DNA from: an uncultured Lachnospira sp.
Lineage (GTDB): Bacteria; Bacillota; Clostridia; Lachnospirales; Lachnospiraceae
DNA length: 11,895 nt
Reading direction: 5' to 3'
Assembly (NCBI GenBank): GCA_947169835.1
Contig: CAMVRH010000016.1
Coordinates: 1-11,895 of the forward strand
In this document: piece by piece, positions 7,369 to 11,895 of the stretch
Layout: every line of letters begins with the position of its first letter
How positions within the stretch are numbered: the first letter of the stretch is position 1
Notes under the pieces: model-generated
Database searches by the model: none
Seen by the model: the letters and a program-made list of their open reading frames with translations, nothing else
What the model was told of the DNA's origin: nothing
Translations under genes and position numbers: made by a program

Positions 7369-8546
7369 TACTTATACTTCTCCTCTATCATCTCGTAAAC
7401 CCACTTTTCAACTTCTAATATCTGTTCAAAAGTTGGGTTGTCTATCACTTCGTGTCTGTCCATGCAGTACTCGATAGTATCTGCTATATCTAAATATCCA
7501 ATCTCGCGATTCAAAAACATAGCAACTGCCTTTTCGTTGGCTGCGTTAAAGACAGTAGGCATGGAATCGCCAAAGAAAGGATCATCTTTTGCTTTCTCAT
7601 CACTTCTCTTAGCCGCACGGTAAGCCAATCTTAATCCTTTGAAATTATCAAGGTCCGGTTTCTCGAACGAAATCTCACTGATTTGTTCGAAATCCACTCT
7701 ATCGCCAGCTAGATATTTTCTCTCTGGGTAATATAGAGCGTACTGGATTGGAAGTTTCATATCTGGTGTACCAAGCTGAGCAATAATGCCGCCGTCTTCG
7801 TACTGAACCATCGAATGAATAAGACTCTGTGGCTGAACAACAACCTGAATATCATCAAGCCCTACGTTAAATAGCCACTTAGCTTCTATCACTTCTAATC
7901 CTTTGTTAACCATTGTACTAGAGTCAATGGTTATTTTTTGACCCATTGCCCAATTTGGGTGTTTGAGCGCATCTTCCACCTTGATATCTTTCATCTGGTC
8001 CACAGTCCATCCTCTAAATGGTCCGCCTGATGCAGTTAAAAGAATTTTATCAATTTTATTCATTTCATTTCCTTGTAGACTCTGGAATATCGCACTGTGC
8101 TCAGAATCTACAGGAAGAATCTTCACATTATTCTCCTTCGCCAAAGGCATCACCAAATGCCCAGCAGTAACCAAAGTTTCTTTATTTGCTAGAGCAATAT
8201 CTTTTTTAGCCTTTATAGCTTCTAGTGTTGGCTTAATACCAATCATTCCGACAAATGCTGTCACTACTATTTCGGCTTCATCTATAGTGGCTGCTTCTAT
8301 CAAGCCTTCCATTCCTGAAACTACTTTAACATCTAGATCAGAAACCTTATCAGCCAACTCCTTGGCCGCTTCGCTCTTAAACACACATACTAACAAAGGG
8401 GCAAATTCGCGAATTTGCTCCTCTAGTTTTTCGATATTTGAACCGGCAGCTAAAGCTACCACTTTTAAATCTTCATTGGCTCTAACTATCTCAAGAGTCT
8501 GGGTTCCGATAGAACCTGTTGAGCCGAGTACCGAAATGTTTTTCAT
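7368..8546 (-). CDS. dxr: 1-deoxy-D-xylulose 5-phosphate reductoisomerase
   Basis: Dxr (IspC) catalyses the first committed MEP step, converting DXP to 2-C-methyl-D-erythritol 4-phosphate with NADPH and a divalent metal. It is the target of fosmidomycin. The NADPH-binding GSTGSIG is at residues 8-14 and NKE at 121-123. Metal-binding D147 and E149 lie in PVDSEHSAIF, E218 is in KGLEVIEA, and the flexible-loop PNWAMG is at 197-202. I start it at the ATG at 8546-8544, giving 392 aa. A longer frame begins at the TTG at 8558, but GGAGA (8556-8552) overlaps that codon and is well placed as ribosome binding site for the ATG, after which the conserved KNISVLGSTG follows at once. It is 18 bp from cdsA and overlaps rseP by one base. 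Confidence 0.97.
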   Translation of the reverse strand: MKNISVLGSTGSIGTQTLEIVRANEDLKVVALAAGSNIEKLEEQIREFAPLLVCVFKSEAAKELADKVSDLDVKVVSGMEGLIEAATIDEAEIVVTAFVGMIGIKPTLEAIKAKKDIALANKETLVTAGHLVMPLAKENNVKILPVDSEHSAIFQSLQGNEMNKIDKILLTASGGPFRGWTVDQMKDIKVEDALKHPNWAMGQKITIDSSTMVNKGLEVIEAKWLFNVGLDDIQVVVQPQSLIHSMVQYEDGGIIAQLGTPDMKLPIQYALYYPERKYLAGDRVDFEQISEISFEKPDLDNFKGLRLAYRAAKRSDEKAKDDPFFGDSMPTVFNAANEKAVAMFLNREIGYLDIADTIEYCMDRHEVIDNPTFEQILEVEKWVYEMIEEKYK

Positions 8547-8564
8547 AGTTTTCTCCAAAAGGAT

Positions 8565-9491
8565 TTATTTTAAAACGTAAGTTGTCAAATATACTAAAAT
8601 CCAGATGACAGGTGCTACGTAAATAACGCTGTCAAATCTATCCATAATTCCGCCGTGTCCTGGAATAATTTTTCCGTAGTCTTTTATGTCGTGGTTTCTC
8701 TTGATGGCAGATGCCGCCAAATCACCTATCATTGAGATAAAGCCAGCTACTGCACAAATGATTGCAAACATTGGCACTGGATATGGCAAATCAATTTTGT
8801 CTGAGAATATAGCTGCATAGATTGCTCCAAGAGCAGCTGCACCCAAGATTCCACCAACAGCTCCCTCTATCGATTTCTTAGGACTAAGAACTGGCGCCAT
8901 CTTGTGTTTACCGAAGGCTACACCTGCTAGGTACGCGCAAGTATCGCATCCCCAACTAGCTATAAAGATAAGCCAGACTGAGTACAATCCTACTCCGTCT
9001 TTCATTGAGCCGTCAGCCAAAAGTTTTGAGCCTTCCATCCTTGTGATGTATAGGTATGAAAGCATAACTCCTCCATAAACCATAATCATAAATACTTCAG
9101 CTACATGCTTCATCTTGAACTTTGGATAAGTAAACACGTACTCTGCAAAAAGAACAATCAAGAATCCAACCATAAGGATCATCATGAATCTTTTGCCGTG
9201 GATTACTTTGTCGCCCACTATCGCTACTTTATACTGATCAAAGTATAGCAACGCGTAATAGATGATTATAAAAATGTAGCCTGTGAAAGCTAGTATAGTT
9301 TTTTCAACCTCTATCGCTTTGTATAGTTCATACATAGCAACCAGAGAAAGAATTAGATTAGCAAAGAACAAGATGCGTCCGCCGGCAAAGCTTCCGCCCA
9401 CTGTCAGTCCTGCTATCAACAAAATAACTAGAACTACTCCACTAGCTAATCTTGTAAAAAATGATTTATTTGCAAAATTTGATACTCCCAT
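8565..9491 (-). CDS. cdsA: Phosphatidate cytidylyltransferase (CDP-diglyceride synthase)
   Basis: CdsA joins phosphatidic acid and CTP to give CDP-diacylglycerol, the precursor of phosphatidylglycerol, cardiolipin and other phospholipids in the inner membrane. The 308-aa protein is mostly hydrophobic helices, with segments from about residue 18 to the C-terminus. The family signature is clear near the end: IKRNHDIKD (263-271), PGHGG (277-281) and D284-R285-x-D287. SPKKSIEGAVGG (203-214) and the polar WGCDTCAYLAG (180-190) are further conserved cytidylyltransferase segments. It is slightly longer than the usual 260-290 aa because of the N-terminal half. The ATG is preceded by GAGAGG (9502-9497) at a 5-nt spacing. 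It lies 41 bp after uppS, the order found in many bacteria. Confidence 0.96.
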   Translation of the reverse strand: MGVSNFANKSFFTRLASGVVLVILLIAGLTVGGSFAGGRILFFANLILSLVAMYELYKAIEVEKTILAFTGYIFIIIYYALLYFDQYKVAIVGDKVIHGKRFMMILMVGFLIVLFAEYVFTYPKFKMKHVAEVFMIMVYGGVMLSYLYITRMEGSKLLADGSMKDGVGLYSVWLIFIASWGCDTCAYLAGVAFGKHKMAPVLSPKKSIEGAVGGILGAAALGAIYAAIFSDKIDLPYPVPMFAIICAVAGFISMIGDLAASAIKRNHDIKDYGKIIPGHGGIMDRFDSVIYVAPVIWILVYLTTYVLK

Positions 9492-9532
9492 AATAACCTC
9501 TCTGCTTTATATTTCCCTCACGTCACTAATAA

Positions 9533-10273
9533 CTATTCGTCGTCTTCGTTTCTTCCGCCATATCTTCTATCGCGGTTGTTGTATTCCTCAATGGCCTTAA
9601 ACAAATGCTTTGGTTTAAAGTCTGGCCATAACACATCTGTAAAATAATACTCTGTGTAAGCCGCCTGCCACATAAGGAAGTTTGAAAGTCTAATCTCTCC
9701 GCTAGTTCTAATCAAAAGATCTGGGTCCGGAATGCCCTTTGTGTCAAGGTAACTGCTGATAGTATCTTCGCTGATATCAGAAGCCTCTATTTTTCCATCC
9801 GCACAATCTTTTGCAATAGTTTGAACTGCACGTCTAATCTCATCCCTACTTCCGTAGTTTAGAGCGATAATAAATGTGATACCGTCAAAGTCCTTGGAAA
9901 ACTCTTCTAGTTCGTCAATGCTATCTCTGATATCCTGGTCTAGTCCAGTCTTATCACCGATAATTAGGCATCGCATATTGTTATCTTTTGATTTTTTAAG
10001 ACACTGTTTTAAGTAGTCACGAAGAAGTTTCATTAATGCACTTACTTCTTTTTCAGAACGATTCCAGTTCTCTGTAGAAAAAGCATATACAGTAATATAC
10101 TTAATTCCCATATCGTGGGCTGCTTCCACTATCTTTTCCACATTGTCAGAACCCTTAGAGTGTCCAACATTCTTTGGAACGTGATGTTTCTTTGCCCATC
10201 TACCGTTACCATCCAAAATGATAGCCACATGCTCTGGAACCCTTAGACCACTTAAATCAAATTTCTTAGCCAT
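9533..10273 (-). CDS. uppS: Isoprenyl transferase (undecaprenyl diphosphate synthase)
   Basis: UppS is a cis-prenyltransferase that adds isopentenyl units to farnesyl diphosphate to make undecaprenyl diphosphate, the lipid carrier for peptidoglycan and other envelope polymers. In the 246-aa product the catalytic Asp is D21 in DGNGRWA (21-27). H38 is in GHSKG, FSTENW is at 65-70, ALNYGSRDEI at 137-146 and DLLIRTSGEIRLSNF at 185-199, all hallmarks of the family. The ATG at 10273-10271 is the first possible start, because an in-frame TAA lies 18 nt upstream. No good ribosome site is adjacent. The nearest, GAAAGG at 10311-10306, is separated from the ATG by a 6-bp hairpin. It uses isopentenyl diphosphate whose supply depends on Dxr and IspG from the same operon. 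Confidence 0.97.
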   Translation of the reverse strand: MAKKFDLSGLRVPEHVAIILDGNGRWAKKHHVPKNVGHSKGSDNVEKIVEAAHDMGIKYITVYAFSTENWNRSEKEVSALMKLLRDYLKQCLKKSKDNNMRCLIIGDKTGLDQDIRDSIDELEEFSKDFDGITFIIALNYGSRDEIRRAVQTIAKDCADGKIEASDISEDTISSYLDTKGIPDPDLLIRTSGEIRLSNFLMWQAAYTEYYFTDVLWPDFKPKHLFKAIEEYNNRDRRYGGRNEDDE

Positions 10274-10282
10274 AGTCTTTTT

Positions 10283-10300
10283 GTTTGCTTAAAGGCAAAC
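10283..10300 (-). promoter_or_regulatory. Hairpin between ribosome site and uppS start
   Basis: GTTTGC at 10283-10288 pairs with GCAAAC at 10295-10300 around a 6-nt loop. On the minus strand it sits between GAAAGG (10311-10306) and the uppS ATG (10273). The site is 32 nt from the start in linear sequence but about 14 nt if the hairpin is folded out. It may bring the site closer to the start or control initiation; this is inferred from position only. Confidence 0.4.
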
Positions 10301-10330
10301 GTATTCCTTTCAAAAAATTATCTCATTACG

Positions 10331-10367
10331 CAGAAATAGAGGAACTCTAAGTTCCTCTTAATTTCTG
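10331..10367 (-). other. Intercistronic hairpin between frr and uppS
   Basis: A strong stem of 9 bp (38-46 with 50-58, offset 10300) around a 3-nt loop is extended, after a 2-nt bulge, by 7 bp (10331-10337 with 10361-10367). On the minus strand it starts 10 nt after the frr stop. It lacks an adjacent U-tract: the nearest run, TTTTTT, is about 14 nt further on. It therefore looks more like an mRNA stability, processing or partial attenuation element than a full terminator. I see no convincing promoter in the 104-bp gap. Confidence 0.6.
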
Positions 10368-10377
10368 AAACTTGTGA

Positions 10378-10932
10378 TTAAACTGTCATTACTTCGTCTG
10401 ATTTAGCCTTAACAGTCTCGTCCACTTTCTTAACATATTTGTCAGTAGCTTCCTGTAATGAATCTTCAAAATCTGCTACTTGATCTTCTGGAGCGCCATC
10501 TTCTTTACCTTTTTTCTTGATGTGATCCATTCCGTCACGTCTGATATTTCTGATAGCAACCTTAGCATTCTCGCCAAGCTTCTTGATATCTTTAACCAAG
10601 TCTTTTCTGCGGTCCTCAGTAAGCTCTGGGAAAACAAGTCTGATAACTTTACCATCGTTTGTTGGGTTGATACCAATCTCAGCTTCGTTTATAGCGTGCT
10701 CAATCTCTTTTAGCATTGAACCGTCCCAAGGCTGAATAGCAATAATTCTAGGCTCAGGAACTGAAACGTTACCAACCTGTGCTAGAGGTGTAGGTGTGCC
10801 ATAGTAATCCACCTTGATTCCGTCCAAGATATGTGGGTTAGCACGACCAGCTCTTATCTGTGTAAGTTCACCTTTCAAGTTATCAAGTGACTTCTCCATT
10901 TTTTCAACATGTTTATCAAGTATCTCTTGCAT
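10378..10932 (-). CDS. frr: Ribosome recycling factor
   Basis: RRF splits post-termination ribosomes together with EF-G so that subunits and mRNA can be reused. The 184-aa product matches the usual 185 aa. Recognisable are QIRAGRANPHILDGI (25-39), VDYYGTPTPLAQ (41-52), the IQPWD segment (66-70) and the long helix with VAIRNIRRD (125-133), whose R132 is functionally conserved. I start at the ATG at 10932-10930. An in-frame TTG at 10947 would add five residues, but GGAGG at 10945-10941 overlaps that codon and stands 8 nt before the ATG, which fits a ribosome site. It lies 22 bp after pyrH, the classic pyrH-frr pairing. Confidence 0.97.
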   Translation of the reverse strand: MQEILDKHVEKMEKSLDNLKGELTQIRAGRANPHILDGIKVDYYGTPTPLAQVGNVSVPEPRIIAIQPWDGSMLKEIEHAINEAEIGINPTNDGKVIRLVFPELTEDRRKDLVKDIKKLGENAKVAIRNIRRDGMDHIKKKGKEDGAPEDQVADFEDSLQEATDKYVKKVDETVKAKSDEVMTV

Positions 10933-10954
10933 AATTTCTTCCTCCAAAATTTAT

Positions 10955-11650
10955 TTAAACTGTAATTTTTGTACCTAAGTCTTCGCCAGCTACCACTCTC
11001 TCGATGCTGTTTTCCTCATTTAATCCAAAGAGAATCATTGGCATCTTATTTTCAAGAGCAAGTACTGATGCTGCTAAATCAATAACTCCAAGTCTGTCAT
11101 CAACCACTTTAGAAATTGGAAGTTCATCGTACTTCTTAGCATCTGGATTTACATTTGGATCTGAGTCATAAACTCCGTCCACAGCCTTTGCACCCAAAAT
11201 GCAATCAGCCTCAATCTCGATGGCTCTAAGCACCATTGTCATATCTGTTGAGAAGTATGGATGTCCTGTGCCTCCGGCAAAGAACACAACCTTTCCCTCT
11301 TCCAAATCTTCCACTGCTGCGTACTTCTCAAATAACTTTGTCCAAGTACCGCAAGCAAATGGTGTGTAAACTTCTGTGCCCATTCCTTCAGTTCTAAAAA
11401 TCTCTGACACATACATGCAGTTCATAATAGTGGCAAGCATTCCGATTCCGTCTGCTTTAGGTCTGTCAATCTTGTTAGATGTACGACCTCTCCAGAAGTT
11501 TCCACCACCTATTACGATAGCTACCTGCACTCCTTTGTCTACGATTTTCTTTACCTGTTTAGCCACAGCTACACAAGTGTCTTCGTCAAAGCCCTGGCCC
11601 TTTTCACCGGCCAATGCTTCTCCGCTAAGTTTAAGTAAAACTCTCTTCAT
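10955..11650 (-). CDS. pyrH: Uridylate kinase (UMP kinase)
   Basis: PyrH phosphorylates UMP to UDP with ATP and is the sole bacterial route to UTP, CTP and UDP-sugars. It belongs to the amino acid kinase fold and is normally a hexamer. The 231-aa product shows LKLSGEAL (6-13) and GGGNFWRG (48-55) for phosphate binding, DGIGMLAT (67-74), GGTGHPYFSTD (126-136) for UMP contact and DGVYDSDP (158-165) for the nucleotide. The Asn often found in GTGNP is His here. The ATG at 11650 has GAAAGG (11663-11658) as ribosome site, 7 nt away. It is the first gene of the operon, about 30 nt from the predicted transcription start. Confidence 0.98.
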   Translation of the reverse strand: MKRVLLKLSGEALAGEKGQGFDEDTCVAVAKQVKKIVDKGVQVAIVIGGGNFWRGRTSNKIDRPKADGIGMLATIMNCMYVSEIFRTEGMGTEVYTPFACGTWTKLFEKYAAVEDLEEGKVVFFAGGTGHPYFSTDMTMVLRAIEIEADCILGAKAVDGVYDSDPNVNPDAKKYDELPISKVVDDRLGVIDLAASVLALENKMPMILFGLNEENSIERVVAGEDLGTKITV

Positions 11651-11684
11651 AACTTATCCTTTCAAGTACATCAATTTAGATAAA

Positions 11685-11715
11685 ATTATACCATATATTG
11701 AGGACTATTTGGCAG
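11685..11715 (-). promoter_or_regulatory. Extended -10 promoter of the pyrH operon
   Basis: On the minus strand TGG-TATAAT (11693-11685) is a perfect extended -10. The best -35-like hexamer is CTGCCA (11715-11710), four of six matches at a long 19-bp spacing, so the extended -10 probably compensates. Transcription would start about 30 nt before the pyrH ATG. It lies in the 131-bp gap after tcdA, which otherwise holds only a lysine-rich frame with no normal start and no clear terminator. Confidence 0.7.
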
Positions 11716-11781
11716 TAAATACAATACTTTTTGCACCTTTTGCCTTCAAATATTTCTTGCCCTTCTTCTTAAAAATCTTTT

Positions 11782-11895
11782 TTATTTAATCAAATCTTTT
11801 ATTACTTCGGAAGCAATAATCAATCCAACTACGCTAGGCACAAATGCTATACTTCCTGGAGTTTGCTGATTAACTTTAATGGGTGGTTCTTTTGA
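11782..11895 (-). CDS. tcdA: C-terminal end of ThiF-family enzyme, probably TcdA (partial)
   Basis: The final 37 codons of a gene enter from the right edge and stop at TAA (11784-11782). The visible end, with QQTPGSIAFVPSVVGLIIAS followed by EVIKDLIK, matches the C-terminus typical of TcdA (YgdL/YrvM). TcdA is the E1-like enzyme that cyclises N6-threonylcarbamoyladenosine in tRNA to its oxazolone form, with ATP. Its catalytic and nucleotide-binding parts lie outside the window, so assignment rests on this tail alone; another ThiF/MoeB/HesA member is possible. No strong terminator follows, only an A/T-rich AAAAAGATTTTT, so some transcripts may read into pyrH. Confidence 0.65.
   Translation of the reverse strand, partial: SKEPPIKVNQQTPGSIAFVPSVVGLIIASEVIKDLIK

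Noticed and set aside
8547..8558. Longer dxr frame starting at TTG 8558
   Set aside because: The GGAGA ribosome site overlaps this codon and is correctly spaced for the ATG at 8546, after which the conserved N-terminus begins.
7963..8580. 205-codon plus-strand frame opposite dxr
   Set aside because: It lies almost wholly opposite the conserved dxr gene. Its serine- and isoleucine-rich composition is what the reverse of dxr codons would give.
10331..10367. A rho-independent terminator after frr
   Set aside because: The T-run is about 14 nt away from the stem, and the genes on both sides normally form one operon.
10933..10947. Longer frr frame starting at TTG 10947
   Set aside because: The GGAGG ribosome site overlaps it and stands 8 nt before the ATG at 10932, which gives the normal family length.
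11705..11784. A lysine-rich minus-strand frame of about 26 codons between tcdA and pyrH
   Set aside because: It has no ATG or GTG, only ATT/TTG possibilities, no ribosome site, and overlaps the promoter -35 region. The A-rich DNA explains the lysines.

Overview
The window comes from a low-GC Firmicute of class Clostridia, and the protein sequences look like Lachnospiraceae (inferred from family resemblance and gene order, with no database search). It holds a compact housekeeping operon read entirely on the minus strand, plus a small independent locus at the left edge.

Right edge (11895 down to 11651): the last 37 codons of a ThiF-type enzyme, probably TcdA, then a 131-bp gap with an extended -10 promoter. 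That promoter starts the operon pyrH - frr - uppS - cdsA - dxr - rseP - ispG - polC (11650 down to 361). Most genes abut or overlap. The only real gap is 104 bp between frr and uppS, which holds two hairpins. A hairpin terminator overlapping the polC stop codon closes the operon.

The operon joins four growth functions. PyrH makes UDP for RNA, DNA and wall precursors, and Frr recycles ribosomes. Dxr and IspG are early and late steps of the MEP isoprenoid route, and UppS uses its product to build the undecaprenyl wall-lipid carrier. CdsA makes CDP-diacylglycerol for phospholipids, RseP is a membrane site-2 protease, and PolC is the replicative polymerase.

Left edge (1-310): a stretch with no annotated-size gene has all the parts of a type I toxin-antitoxin locus. 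On the minus strand a near-consensus promoter, a long leader and a very strong ribosome binding site precede a 26-codon hydrophobic peptide of the holin-like (Fst/TxpA-type) class. Facing it on the plus strand is a promoter for an RNA of about 75 nt ending at a strong intrinsic terminator, whose stem contains the toxin stop codon. The 5' ends of the two convergent RNAs are copies of one another, arranged as an inverted repeat, so the full toxin mRNA can pair its 5' end with its 3' end over 27 bp. This is the most interesting part of the window.

I see no tRNA, rRNA, CRISPR array, insertion sequence or prophage.
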